This document shows positions 24,497 through 33,129 of a stretch of 64,000 bases of DNA, in pieces. The translations under genes and the position numbers were made by a program. The notes below the pieces were generated by a model, which was given only the letters and a program-made list of their open reading frames with translations, had not been told where the DNA came from and searched no databases. This DNA is from Metaruminococcus_A sp050943475 (GTDB lineage Bacteria > Bacillota > Clostridia > Oscillospirales > Ruminococcaceae): assembly GCA_050943475.1 (NCBI GenBank), contig JBMNPF010000001.1:228196-292195 (forward strand), written 5' to 3'. Each line of letters starts with the position of its first letter. Position 1 is the stretch's first letter.

Positions 24497-25444
24497 ATGC
24501 CGAGAAAGAAACAAACCTTTCAAACCGTCAACGGACCGGTAACGGTAAACGTTCCCATCAATTCCGAGCTGGAGGGCGGGCTGCGTATCCTCATTGACCA
24601 CTCGAACATCAAACAGAAGTGGTTTGATGTTCCCTATGGCCCGAATCCGGATGAGGTGATGGATATTTACCTGCCGAATGAGGGCGAAGGCCCTTTCCCT
24701 GTCATCGTTATGGTACACGGCGGCGGCTGGAGCGACGGCGACAAAAATTATTGGGAGGTGCATGGGGGCATTAAGGCGGTACCGTTTGGGTTTGCGATGG
24801 CGTCAATCCGGTACCGGCTGGCTCCCGAACACCCGCATCCTGCCCAGATTCAGGACGTCAAAGCGGCAATTCGTTTTGTAAAAGCCCATGCGGAGGAGTA
24901 CCGGTTGGATCCAACAAAGGTCGCGGTTTGGGGCGGTTCGGCGGGCGGCCATCTTGCCGCGCTTGCGGGCACTTCGCCCAACGTGCCGGAGCTGACCGAT
25001 CGTTCGCTGGGAAACCCGGATGTAGATGAATCGGTACAGGCGGTGGTTGCATGGTATGCGCCGATCTGGCTGGATCGCTCCGCACAGGAAAAGGTTCAGC
25101 TCAACCAGTTGGTGGATGAGCTTCAGGCGGGGGAACCGACCAAGCTCTACCAGCTTTTAGGCTGCACCAAAGAGGGATTCCCGGAGGCTGCGCGGAAGTT
25201 TTCACCGGCCACCTACCTCACCAGGGACTGCCCGCCTTTCCTGTTGCAGCATGGGACCGAGGATCCATTGGTGCCCTACCTGGAATCGGTGGAATTTGAC
25301 AAGGCGCTCACCGCGATGATCGGGGAGGACAATGTCACCCTCGATCTCATCCATGGGGCAAAGCACGGCGGAACCCCTTTCCAGAGTTTGGACAACATCA
25401 AACGGATCACCGACTGGCTCAAGCAGGTTCTACATATAGAATAA
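24497..25444 (+). CDS. Alpha/beta-hydrolase (acetyl-esterase/lipase-like), paralogue, 315 aa
   Basis: Canonical HSL-family motifs: oxyanion HGGGWSDGD, nucleophile WGGSAGGHLA, charge-relay Asp in QHGTEDPLVP and His in HGAKHGGTPF. YRLAPEHPHPAQIQDVKAA is the family-typical segment ahead of the nucleophile. Start 24497 follows AAGGAGGA. Cytoplasmic. It probably arose by tandem duplication of the gene 80 bases upstream; the two differ mainly in the N-terminal 45 residues and in the cap, so they may act on different esters. Confidence 0.9.
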   Translation: MPRKKQTFQTVNGPVTVNVPINSELEGGLRILIDHSNIKQKWFDVPYGPNPDEVMDIYLPNEGEGPFPVIVMVHGGGWSDGDKNYWEVHGGIKAVPFGFAMASIRYRLAPEHPHPAQIQDVKAAIRFVKAHAEEYRLDPTKVAVWGGSAGGHLAALAGTSPNVPELTDRSLGNPDVDESVQAVVAWYAPIWLDRSAQEKVQLNQLVDELQAGEPTKLYQLLGCTKEGFPEAARKFSPATYLTRDCPPFLLQHGTEDPLVPYLESVEFDKALTAMIGEDNVTLDLIHGAKHGGTPFQSLDNIKRITDWLKQVLHIE

Positions 25445-25456
25445 AAGGAATGGAGA

Positions 25457-26212
25457 ATGAAGATGAAACGAGAGGTACAGTACAAATACATCACCCCAGA
25501 TATGTTCCGCAAACGGCTTGCGGAAGCGCCGGTGGCCTACCTGCCGTTGGGCACCATTGAATGGCATGGGGCACATCTGCCGCTGGGGGCGGACGGAATC
25601 CAGTCCGAAGAGCTGTTTGGCATGCTGGCGGAGGATGTGGGCGGCATTGTGCTGCCGATGCTGTTCTGCGCGCCGGATGCCAAAAAGGTGGAACCGGACG
25701 GCACCGAGTATTACGGAATGGATTTCTGGTTTGAAAAGGACCCGAACAGCTTTATGGCCTACCCTACCCAGCAGCTTCCCGGCAGCATTTACTATATGGA
25801 GGAAGACCTGTTCGGGCAGGTGGTGTTTTCCATTGTCAAACAGCTTGCCCGCGCCGGGTTCCGGCTGGTGGTCATGCATGGGCACGGCCCGTCAATCCAC
25901 TGGGCAGAGGCGCATAAGGAGGAACTGGAGAAAACCTATGGCATCCGGGTCATCACCTGCTTTACCACCGACGAATCCGCAATAAAGGGTTATATGTCCG
26001 ACCATGCGGCGGGCAACGAGACCATGATCACCCGCGCGCTTTATCCGGAGTTGGTGCATATGGAAAATCTGCCGGAAGAAGGATGGCCGCTTGGGATGTT
26101 CGGGGAGGACCCCCGTGTTGTCGGCACCGAGGAAAATGGATGGAAGGTCATCAACCATCACCGGGCGCGGATGAGCGCGATTATCCGCGAAATTTTGCAA
26201 GAACGAAAATAA
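25457..26212 (+). CDS. Creatininase-family amidohydrolase, 251 aa
   Basis: Metal-dependent amidohydrolase of the creatininase fold. Metal ligands are visible in GTIEWHGAHLPLGADG (Glu, His and Asp), MHGHGPSIHW (His) and HAAGNETM (Glu). Family members hydrolyse creatinine, formamide intermediates of riboflavin/F420 synthesis, or similar small cyclic amides, so the substrate is open. It lies 12 bases behind the second esterase with RBS AAAGGA and ends the operon at the terminator at 26215-26256. A second ATG at 25463 is an alternative start. Confidence 0.9.
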   Translation: MKMKREVQYKYITPDMFRKRLAEAPVAYLPLGTIEWHGAHLPLGADGIQSEELFGMLAEDVGGIVLPMLFCAPDAKKVEPDGTEYYGMDFWFEKDPNSFMAYPTQQLPGSIYYMEEDLFGQVVFSIVKQLARAGFRLVVMHGHGPSIHWAEAHKEELEKTYGIRVITCFTTDESAIKGYMSDHAAGNETMITRALYPELVHMENLPEEGWPLGMFGEDPRVVGTEENGWKVINHHRARMSAIIREILQERK

Positions 26213-26214
26213 TG

Positions 26215-26256
26215 AACAAACGCCCTCTGTTTGTGAACAGGGGGCGTTTGTTTTGG
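26215..26256 (+). terminator. Terminator of the esterase-creatininase operon
   Basis: A long hairpin (left arm from 26215, right arm to about 26252) with arms ACAAACGCCCTCTGTT-like and complementary, ending in TTTT, starts three bases behind the stop codon. Confidence 0.85.
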
Positions 26257-26398
26257 AAAGACTTGATGTTCGGTTGTTTACAGGGTGTTCGGCCAATGCT
26301 TTGGCAATGATGTGAAAACCTCATCCGTTTGCCAGCCAAGCAGTGCAGACGCGCAGTTGAATTTCGGTATGGATCGATTTAAATGAGAGGAAATTGAT

Positions 26399-26662
26399 AT
26401 GGCAGGATCTGCACAGTCCCCTTTTCTTCGCGTATTGCGGCCGGATGAAACGGCGGTGGGAGAGGCTTTGGTACTAGGGGATTGCCCCAAAGCAAGGCAG
26501 CAGTCTGCACGCCGTATGGAGAGAGCCTATTGGTTATCTGCGGCATTGGATCCGAGGCAGCTGCGGTGTTGGTTGGCGGCGTCCGCCTGTTTTCAAATGG
26601 ATGCCCGATTGCAGAAAAGTATCAAAGAACGGCGCCGGATTCGATCCGGTGCCGTTCTTTGA
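26399..26662 (+). pseudogene. Doubtful small reading frame, possible gene remnant
   Basis: ATG at 26399 has GAGAGGA eight bases upstream, but the frame (MAGSAQSPFLRVLRPDETAV) runs into the terminator hairpin and its second half is Arg/Ser-rich. A shifted frame from about 26482 reads more like protein (GESLLVICGIGSEAAAVLVG, GVRLFSNGCPIAEKYQRT). A degraded gene with one frameshift is possible; chance is also possible. Confidence 0.2.
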
Positions 26663-26672
26663 TACCGTTTTT
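26619..26672. terminator. Large bidirectional terminator
   Basis: A 22-bp stem with one G-T pair (26619-26640 with 26644-26665, loop TCG). Plus side continues CGTTTTTTCG, minus side TTTTCTGC, so it can end the AraC-family gene on the minus strand and any transcript entering from the left. Confidence 0.8.
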
Positions 26673-26734
26673 TCGCTGCGGGCAAACGCCGGCGAACTAT
26701 TTTTGACCTTGGTCCGGTAAATGAGGTGGTTGTT

Positions 26735-27967
26735 TCAGGACCAGTTTTTGCGGAAGTACAGCTCGCGGTACTTTTTTGGCGTCATGCCGGTATGGCGTTT
26801 GAAAACACTGGTAAAATAGCTTTGCGAGCTAAACGCAAGGAAGCTGCTGATTTCAGAAATCTGGTAATCCGAAAAGCGGAGCAGGTTTTTGGCCTCCTCC
26901 ACACGCTGGAGCTGGATAAAATCCGCCAGCGGCATGCCGGTTTCCTTTTTAAACAGAACCGAAAGATAGGCCGGACTTAACCCGGTCTCGCGGGACAGGT
27001 CTTCAAGCGAGACCGATTCGTGCAGGTGGCGGAAAATATAATCGGTACAGCGGATAATGTGATTGGAATAGCTGATTTGCTGGCGGGTGTCCCGAATGCG
27101 GGAGGTGAAGTCCTGCGCGGCCGTATAGAGCAGTGAAGTAACCTCTAAGGAGGTTCTGCAGTGATCCACCTTCTGAACATAAACTTCGCACATATTAAAG
27201 GCAAGTTCTTCATCCAGGCCGCCTTCTACTGCAAAACGGGTAATCAGGGTAATGGCGGTGATAAAAGAGTAGATGGACTGCCGGAGCGGATCGCTTGAAA
27301 GGCGGAATTCCTCCCGCGGCAGAAATGAGCCTGCAAAATATTCCAAAGCGTCCAAATCGCCGCTTTTGATGGTGTTGAGCAGCAAAAGCTCCTGCGCATA
27401 GGAACCGTGGTCTGATTTTTTCTCCCGCTGTTCGAACATGGAATTGGAAAGCGCACGTGAAATGCTGTGCGGCGTATTGATTTCGGTACTCTGTTCGATG
27501 ATTTCCCGCACAGTGACCTCCCGGTCGGTAAAAGCGGTATAAAGCAGGCGTACAAAGCTTGCGAACTGGGTGATGCTCACCGGAGGCATAATACAAATGA
27601 GCTTTTCCAGGTCATCCGGGCGCATGGGCGGGAAGAAGGTAAAGGAATAATTTTTGGTGGAGGAATGCGGGCGGGTCAGTAACGCAGGCCCAATGACAAG
27701 ATAATACTCCTTGCCTTGACTGGTAAAGGAGAAAGAGGACATCATCTCAATGGAATTTGAGGCGCAGAGCGCGGGAATGCCGTCCTTTTTGGGGATTAAG
27801 GGGCGGTAAAGCTCGCTGTGAAAGTTTGTGTTCCAAAACAGTTCAACATCAAAGGAAGAGTGCAGGACCTGAAGGTTGCTGTTTAATACACGAACCGGTA
27901 TTTTGTTGTATTCAAATAGTAGATCCAGCAGCTTTCTTCCGCTATGAAACATGGAGAGAATTTCCAT
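26735..27967 (-). CDS. AraC-family transcriptional regulator, 410 aa
   Basis: C-terminal AraC/XylS DNA-binding domain (residues about 310-405) with both helix-turn-helix units: SLEDLSRETGLSPAYLSVLF, KKETGMPLADFIQLQRVEEA, then YQISEISSFLAFSSQSYFTS and the closing KRHTGMTPKKYRE. The N-terminal 300 residues contain a PocR-like/ligand-binding region (VLHSSFDVELFW, KEYYLVIGPALL) of the kind seen in carbohydrate or nutrient regulators of Clostridia. GAGGGTG lies before the ATG. Monocistronic. Its targets are unknown; the esterase operon next to it is one candidate. Confidence 0.92.
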   Translation of the reverse strand: MEILSMFHSGRKLLDLLFEYNKIPVRVLNSNLQVLHSSFDVELFWNTNFHSELYRPLIPKKDGIPALCASNSIEMMSSFSFTSQGKEYYLVIGPALLTRPHSSTKNYSFTFFPPMRPDDLEKLICIMPPVSITQFASFVRLLYTAFTDREVTVREIIEQSTEINTPHSISRALSNSMFEQREKKSDHGSYAQELLLLNTIKSGDLDALEYFAGSFLPREEFRLSSDPLRQSIYSFITAITLITRFAVEGGLDEELAFNMCEVYVQKVDHCRTSLEVTSLLYTAAQDFTSRIRDTRQQISYSNHIIRCTDYIFRHLHESVSLEDLSRETGLSPAYLSVLFKKETGMPLADFIQLQRVEEAKNLLRFSDYQISEISSFLAFSSQSYFTSVFKRHTGMTPKKYRELYFRKNWS

Positions 27968-28107
27968 AACATCACCCTCTTACAGGGATAATATAGCAGA
28001 TTGGTGCGAGGAAATCAATAAATAATGATATATTTTTATAAATATTAATATTACAGTGTCGCAATTTGTGGTAAAATAAAACCATATTGTGGACGAGGAG
28101 AATGGTT

Positions 28108-28350
28108 ATGAAAGACACGGTAAAAGAATCCATGAAAGATTCCTGGACCTTTATCAGCCTGGTGGTGCTTTCGGTTCTTTATTTGTTTGAGGTGGATTTT
28201 GCAAACCTGACTTGGCTGAACGGAGTGGCGTTTGCCATTATTGCTGTGACCTTGATTCCGCTGTGCGTTAGCTTTGTGCGGCGTATAATCCGCTTTGCCA
28301 AAAAGCGCAAGGAGAAAAAAGCGGGAACCGCGTTGGAGGAATCTCGTTGA
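28108..28350 (+). CDS. Two-span membrane protein, 80 aa
   Basis: Start at 28108 with GAGGAG; MKDTVKESMKDSW then two hydrophobic helices (TFISLVVLSVLYLFEVDF and VAFAIIAVTLIPLCVSFV) and a basic tail (RRIIRFAKKRKEKKAG). First gene of a run of closely spaced envelope genes; its stop codon overlaps the TTG start of the next gene (TTGA). No family recognised. Confidence 0.65.
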   Translation: MKDTVKESMKDSWTFISLVVLSVLYLFEVDFANLTWLNGVAFAIIAVTLIPLCVSFVRRIIRFAKKRKEKKAGTALEESR

Positions 28351-28589
28351 AAGCATGTTTAATTCGGCTTGGAAGTGTGGATGAGGTCAAGCAGTTTATC
28401 CGGATTGTTTCGCAGGTTCCGTATGAGGTCCGGGTAACCGGCGGCCCGCGGACGGTGAATGCAAAATCCGAAATGGATGTGTTTTCTCTCAACCTGACCC
28501 GTCCGCTGGAACTGCAGTGCCCCGACGCCGATGCGCAGCTTTACGAACAGCTTGCCCCATTCCTCATTACCAGGCGAGGCGGTGCATAA
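28347..28589 (+). CDS. HPr-like protein lacking the phosphorylatable histidine, 80 aa
   Basis: Begins with TTG at 28347 (GGAGG seven bases before it), overlapping the previous stop codon by three bases. The conserved HPr core VNAKSEMDVFSLNLTRPLEL is present, preceded by an LIRLGSVDEVKQFIRIVSQV strand-helix unit, but the whole protein contains no histidine, so it cannot accept phosphate from enzyme I. Such HPr-like proteins are common in Clostridia and their role is unknown; a scaffolding or regulatory function is an inference. Confidence 0.8.
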   Translation: MKACLIRLGSVDEVKQFIRIVSQVPYEVRVTGGPRTVNAKSEMDVFSLNLTRPLELQCPDADAQLYEQLAPFLITRRGGA

Positions 28590-28609
28590 TATCCTGACGG
28601 AGGCTTGGC

Positions 28610-29326
28610 TTGAAGGTATTGCTTTTTTGGTTTATTTGTTTTGTGGTTTACAGCTTTCTGGGTTGGATTTGCGAGACGTTCTTCTGTTCTGTTGCACAGC
28701 GGCGATTTGTCAACCGGGGTTTTCTCAACGGTCCGTTTTGTCCCATTTACGGATTTGGTGCTCTGCTGGTAATCGGGTTGTTTTCTAAATATGAAAACGA
28801 TTTGCTGGCGCTGTTTCTGCTCAGCATGACGGTGACCAGCATTGTTGAATACATTGCGAGTGTTTTGCTCGAAAAGTTGTTTCATCTCACCCTTTGGGAT
28901 TATTCCGGCCGGAAATGGAACATTAACGGCCGGGTGTGCCTGCGTAATTCGTTGCTGTTCGGCCTTCTTTCGGTGCTGATGGTGAAAGGAATTCACCCAC
29001 AGGTGGTGCGGTTGTTCGCCGATCTGCCGGAATGGCTGTCTGTCACCTTTGTAACGGTGCTGTCGGTTTATTTTGTGCTGGATGTGGTGATAACGGTGTT
29101 GTCACTCACCCATATCAACCGGGTGGCAGGACAGAAACAACTTGAGCTGGACAGCCTTGCGGAGCTGCGCAATCAGGCGGCAGAGCAGCTTCGTATTCGT
29201 GGCGAACGGTTCTGGAGACCATTCCACAACCGTTTGCTCAAAGCGTTTCCAAATATGACATCCAGACGGTTCCCGGAGGGAATTAAATTCATTCGGGAAA
29301 CCATAAAAAATACGAGAAAGAAGTAG
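28610..29326 (+). CDS. CmpB-type (putative ABC transporter type IV) membrane protein, 238 aa
   Basis: Starts at TTG 28610 behind GACGGAGG. The family-typical beginning FVVYSFLGWICETFFCSV and FVNRGFLNGPFCPIYGFGAL is clear, as is VEYIASVLLEKLFHLTLWDY and GRVCLRNSLLFG; about five transmembrane helices, then a helical cytoplasmic tail of 70 residues rich in Arg. The ABC_trans_CmpB name is historical; no ATPase partner lies here and the function is unknown. Probably cotranscribed with the two upstream small genes and the glycosyltransferase downstream. Confidence 0.88.
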   Translation: MKVLLFWFICFVVYSFLGWICETFFCSVAQRRFVNRGFLNGPFCPIYGFGALLVIGLFSKYENDLLALFLLSMTVTSIVEYIASVLLEKLFHLTLWDYSGRKWNINGRVCLRNSLLFGLLSVLMVKGIHPQVVRLFADLPEWLSVTFVTVLSVYFVLDVVITVLSLTHINRVAGQKQLELDSLAELRNQAAEQLRIRGERFWRPFHNRLLKAFPNMTSRRFPEGIKFIRETIKNTRKK

Positions 29327-29366
29327 GCTGCGCAAGGTGGCAGCAAGGGAGGTGGTGGAACACCGT

Positions 29367-31301
29367 ATGAATATTGTGCTTGTCATCGATCAATACGACG
29401 ACGGAAACAACGGTACCACCGTTACGGCCCGGCGGTTTGCACACGAACTGCGGAAACTGGGCCATAAGGTCACCATATTGGCGGGTGGGGAACCGGCGGA
29501 GCATAAAATATGTGCGCCGATGCATAAAATTCCCATTTTTCAAAAGCTGATTGAGTCCCAGGGGATGCGGTTTGCCAAGCCGGATGACCAGGCGTATTAT
29601 GAAGCGTTTAAGGACGCCGACGTTGTCCATTTTTATATGCCGTTTCGGTTCTGCCGCCGCGGCGAGGAACTGGCACGCCAGCTTGGCGTGCCGACGGTCT
29701 CAGCCTTTCACGTCCAGCCGGAGAATATTACCTCCAGCATTGGCATGGGAAAGCGTAAAGGGGTGAACCGTTTTCTTTACTGGTGGTTTTACCACATGTT
29801 TTACAACCGCTTCCGGTTTATCCACTGCCCGAGCCAGTTTATTGCAGACCAGCTTAAAGAGCATGGCTATGACGCCGACCTGCGGGTAATTTCCAACGGC
29901 GTTGACGATGTTTTTGTCCCGCATCCGGAATGGAAAGCACAGCGCCAGCCGGACAAAATTTTTAAAATTTTGATGATTGGCCGCCTTTCGGGAGAAAAGC
30001 GGCAGGATCTCATTATTGAAGCGGCGAAAAAGAGCAGTTATGCCGACCGCATCCAGTTGATTTTTGCGGGCAGAGGCCCAAAGGAGAACGAATACAAGCA
30101 CCTTTGCAAGGGGATGAAACGTCCGCCCATCTTCGGCTTTTATACAACCGAGGAGCTGGTGGAGCTCATCAATGGATGTGATCTTTACGTCCATGCGTCG
30201 GATGCGGAAATTGAGGGCATCTCCTGTATGGAGGCGTTGGCCTGCGGATTGGTTCCGATTATTTCGGATTCCAGGCTTTCTGCGACCATGCAGTTTGCAT
30301 TGGATGAACGCAGCCTGTTCCGAGCGGGTGATGCGACGGATCTCGCTGCTAAAATGGATTTCTGGATTGAGCATCCGGAGGAGCGGCTCAAAATGGAAGG
30401 GGCATACGCGGAAAAAGGGAACGATATGCGGGTAAGCGCCTGTGTACAGCTGGCAGACACCATGTACCGCGACGCAGTTGCCGATTTTCAGAAAAAAGGG
30501 TATAAACGCCCGGAAGAAATTGGGATCCGGCGGGTAACCCATCCAAATTCGGATAAAATAAACAAGCAGTATGCAAAGCACGGAAAGCTGCGGCGCTTGC
30601 TGACCGCCGGTTTCACCAATCTGTTGGGGGTTCTCCTTTCAATGATTGATGGAATTCTGTTTGGCTTTTCGGTGCGCGGGCGGGAAAACCTGCGTCTGGT
30701 GGAGGGCGGTGCGGTCACCGTCTGCAACCATGTCCACCCGATGGACTGCACTATGGTCAAAGTGGCGCTGCTCCCTCATTTTGTACGGTATTTGAGCCTG
30801 CGGCGCAACCTTGAGCTGCCGTTCACCGGCTGGCTGCTCAAAGCCTGCGGCTGTCTGCCGATTCCGGAGCACCCCATTCAAATGGCGCGGCTCCAGCGGG
30901 AAATGGAAAAGGGTATTGCGCAGGGCGAGTGGATCCACTACTACCCGGAGGGGATGCTGGTACGGTACCACGACGGTGTCCGCCCGTTTCATCATGGGGC
31001 TTTTCTGACGGCGGTGCGGGCGCATTGCCCGGTTATCCCCATGAAGATTGTTTATGCAAAGCCAAAGGGCATCCGCGCTCTGTGGCGGCACAAACCGTTT
31101 ATGCACCTTGTCATCCTCAAGCCGCAGTATGCGGACGAGACGCTGCCCCACCGGCAGGCGGTGGTGGAACTGATGCAGCGCACCCGCCGTTTGATGGAGG
31201 GCTCTGTTGAGGAGGACCGCCCGGTATTCGGTGCGCCGGCGCTTTATCCGGAAATTGTAGAAGATGTGAAAGAAAATGCTGTCGAGACGGCAATAACGTG
31301 A
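29367..31301 (+). CDS. Fusion of GT4 glycosyltransferase and PlsC-type acyltransferase, 644 aa
   Basis: Residues 1-400 form a GT-B glycosyltransferase of family GT4 (IVLVIDQYDDGNNGTTVTAR, KVTILAGGE, SAFHVQPENIT, then KILMIGRLSGEKRQDLIIEA and DAEIEGISCMEALACGLVP with the donor-binding Glu). Residues 430-620 form a lysophospholipid acyltransferase: acceptor motif H455-x4-D460 in CNHVHPMDC and YYPEGMLVRYH as motif III. The GT part resembles diacylglycerol glucosyltransferases of Firmicutes. The fused enzyme could build or remodel membrane glycolipids. The start at 29367 follows AAGGGAGG. The phosphatidyltransferase gene 60 bases downstream supports a lipid role. Confidence 0.88.
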   Translation: MNIVLVIDQYDDGNNGTTVTARRFAHELRKLGHKVTILAGGEPAEHKICAPMHKIPIFQKLIESQGMRFAKPDDQAYYEAFKDADVVHFYMPFRFCRRGEELARQLGVPTVSAFHVQPENITSSIGMGKRKGVNRFLYWWFYHMFYNRFRFIHCPSQFIADQLKEHGYDADLRVISNGVDDVFVPHPEWKAQRQPDKIFKILMIGRLSGEKRQDLIIEAAKKSSYADRIQLIFAGRGPKENEYKHLCKGMKRPPIFGFYTTEELVELINGCDLYVHASDAEIEGISCMEALACGLVPIISDSRLSATMQFALDERSLFRAGDATDLAAKMDFWIEHPEERLKMEGAYAEKGNDMRVSACVQLADTMYRDAVADFQKKGYKRPEEIGIRRVTHPNSDKINKQYAKHGKLRRLLTAGFTNLLGVLLSMIDGILFGFSVRGRENLRLVEGGAVTVCNHVHPMDCTMVKVALLPHFVRYLSLRRNLELPFTGWLLKACGCLPIPEHPIQMARLQREMEKGIAQGEWIHYYPEGMLVRYHDGVRPFHHGAFLTAVRAHCPVIPMKIVYAKPKGIRALWRHKPFMHLVILKPQYADETLPHRQAVVELMQRTRRLMEGSVEEDRPVFGAPALYPEIVEDVKENAVETAIT

Positions 31302-31307
31302 TATAAT
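31299..31307 (+). promoter_or_regulatory. Extended -10 promoter before the phosphatidyltransferase gene
   Basis: TGATATAAT, an extended -10 element, overlaps the last codon of the fusion gene; no clear -35 box. It could give the downstream genes extra transcription. Confidence 0.45.
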
Positions 31308-31360
31308 AGGGAAACGGGGCAGTCGCTCCATCGATGCTGCGGCAGAAAGGAAGAACGAAT

Positions 31361-31969
31361 TTGAAAAGTAAGCTCCGGGAGATTTTTAGCATCCCGAACA
31401 TATTAACCTATATCCGGCTCATTTTAATTCCTTTTTTTGTCTGGGCCTATGTCACCGCGGTGAAACCGCAGGATTACTTTATTGCAGCTGCACTGCTGCT
31501 GCTTTCCGGCTTAACCGATGTTGCTGATGGGTTTATTGCACGGCATTTTCATATGATAACCGAATGGGGCAAGGCAATCGACCCCATAGCGGATAAGCTC
31601 ACCCAGGCGGCCATTGCCTTTTGCCTGGTGTTCCGTTACCCCTGGATGTGGCTGTTGCTGGGCCTGTTTATTGTCAAAGAGCTGTATATGGGTATTACCA
31701 GCCTGGTGCTGTTAAAAAAAGGGAAACGGCTCAATGGCGCTATGTGGTTCGGCAAGGTTTCTACGGCGGTGTTTTATCTGGTGATGATTATCCTTATTGC
31801 CTATCCGCCCATGCCGCCGGTGGCTGCTTATATTATGATGACGGTATCCGGATTTTTCCTGCTGCTTTCGTTTTTGCTCTACATTCCGCAGTACAACAAC
31901 TTGTTCCGGGAATACCGTGAAGAGCAGGAGCTTTTGGAACAGCCGCAGGAGCCGAAAGGCAACGCATGA
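31361..31969 (+). CDS. CDP-alcohol phosphatidyltransferase (PgsA/cardiolipin-synthase-like), 202 aa
   Basis: Membrane enzyme joining a CDP-diacylglycerol phosphatidyl group to an alcohol such as glycerol-3-phosphate or phosphatidylglycerol. The signature D-x2-D-G-x2-A-R-x8-G-x3-D-x3-D is complete in DVADGFIARHF and EWGKAIDPIADK. Four to six transmembrane helices; N-terminal IPNILTYIRLILIPFF is typical of the family. A TTG at 31361 behind AAAGGAAG is preferred to the ATG at 31334, which has no ribosome binding site. Its end overlaps the next gene by four bases (ATGA). Confidence 0.9.
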   Translation: MKSKLREIFSIPNILTYIRLILIPFFVWAYVTAVKPQDYFIAAALLLLSGLTDVADGFIARHFHMITEWGKAIDPIADKLTQAAIAFCLVFRYPWMWLLLGLFIVKELYMGITSLVLLKKGKRLNGAMWFGKVSTAVFYLVMIILIAYPPMPPVAAYIMMTVSGFFLLLSFLLYIPQYNNLFREYREEQELLEQPQEPKGNA

Positions 31970-33072
31970 AAAATATAGTGGATTATGTGGAAGAAACACT
32001 GGAACCGTTGGCGCAGCGCCCGTTTGGCCCGGTGGACAGCCTGGTGCTGTCGCAGGTTTCCTATATCCATTTGGAGGAACTCGTACAGGGGCCGGCGGGA
32101 GTGTCGGCCCCTGTATCTTTAAAAGAACTGCTGCGCGCAGAGTGTTTTGGCTCCCTGTTTTACCGGGTACGGGCGCCGCAGGAGAACCGCCGCCTGTTGT
32201 TTGCGCTTGCCGCAAGCCCTCGGTTTCGGGACATTGGTGCCGTCTGTGCGGTAAACGACCTAAATCCAGACCTGCAAAAACAGTTCTCCGCCGTGACCTT
32301 TTTGCTGGGGGACGGTACGGCTTACCTGGCGTTTCGTGGAACCGATGCCACTCTTGTTGGGTGGAAAGAAGATTTTAACATGGCGTTTCTTTCTCCGGTA
32401 CCGTCGCAGGAGGCCGCCGTCTCCTATGTGGAGACGGTCGCTCGGCAAACCGCCGGCCGTCTTCGGCTGGGCGGGCATTCCAAGGGTGGAAACCTTGCGG
32501 TTTATGCCGCCATGATGTGCAGCGGTGCTGTTCAGGAGCGCATAGATGCGGTTTATTCTCATGATGGTCCCGGCTTTCAGGAGAATATTTTGCAAAGCAG
32601 TGCTTTTGCAGCGATCCGGGGGCGGATTCAGAAAACGCTGCCTAAAAGCTCCCTTATTGGTATGCTGCTGGAGCATCAGGAGAACTATACCGTTGTAGAA
32701 AGCTCCCGGATTGGTATTATGCAGCACGACCCGTTTTCATGGGTGGTTTCCGAGGGCGAATTTCAAAACGCCGGGCATTTGTCCGGCGGTGCGCGTTATA
32801 GGAGCAGGGCTCTCAACGATTGGTTGGCAGCGTTGGACCATTCCCAGCGGGAACGCTTTGCGGACACGCTCTTTGCGGTTCTGGAGGCTGGCGGAGTGGA
32901 ATCCTTTGCAGAACCGGGCAGTTCGTGGCAGAAGCGAATGCCGGCCATGCTGGCGGCGGCCAGGCAGATTGATCCGGAAACCCGGCGGTATGTTCTGCAA
33001 ACTGTTAGGGCGCTTGCGGCGATATCGCTGAAAGAACTTCCGCATAAAGCCGGAAAGCGTCAGCAACTGTAG
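31966..33072 (+). CDS. Mbeg1-like alpha/beta-hydrolase (DUF2974), 368 aa
   Basis: Lipase-like fold with the nucleophile elbow GGHSKGGNLAVY, an upstream AYLAFRGTDATLVGWKEDF segment that is the hallmark of the family, and SHDGPGF following. Begins at DSLVLSQVSYIHLEELV. No signal peptide. Translational coupling (ATGA overlap) to the phosphatidyltransferase links it to lipid metabolism; a lysophospholipase or lipid-turnover activity is my inference, since no substrate is established for these bacterial proteins. Confidence 0.85.
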   Translation: MKNIVDYVEETLEPLAQRPFGPVDSLVLSQVSYIHLEELVQGPAGVSAPVSLKELLRAECFGSLFYRVRAPQENRRLLFALAASPRFRDIGAVCAVNDLNPDLQKQFSAVTFLLGDGTAYLAFRGTDATLVGWKEDFNMAFLSPVPSQEAAVSYVETVARQTAGRLRLGGHSKGGNLAVYAAMMCSGAVQERIDAVYSHDGPGFQENILQSSAFAAIRGRIQKTLPKSSLIGMLLEHQENYTVVESSRIGIMQHDPFSWVVSEGEFQNAGHLSGGARYRSRALNDWLAALDHSQRERFADTLFAVLEAGGVESFAEPGSSWQKRMPAMLAAARQIDPETRRYVLQTVRALAAISLKELPHKAGKRQQL

Positions 33073-33129
33073 CCAGCGGAAAATGTGGGAAACGGTAAAC
33101 AGCAATAACAGCATTATGGAGGGATTTTT

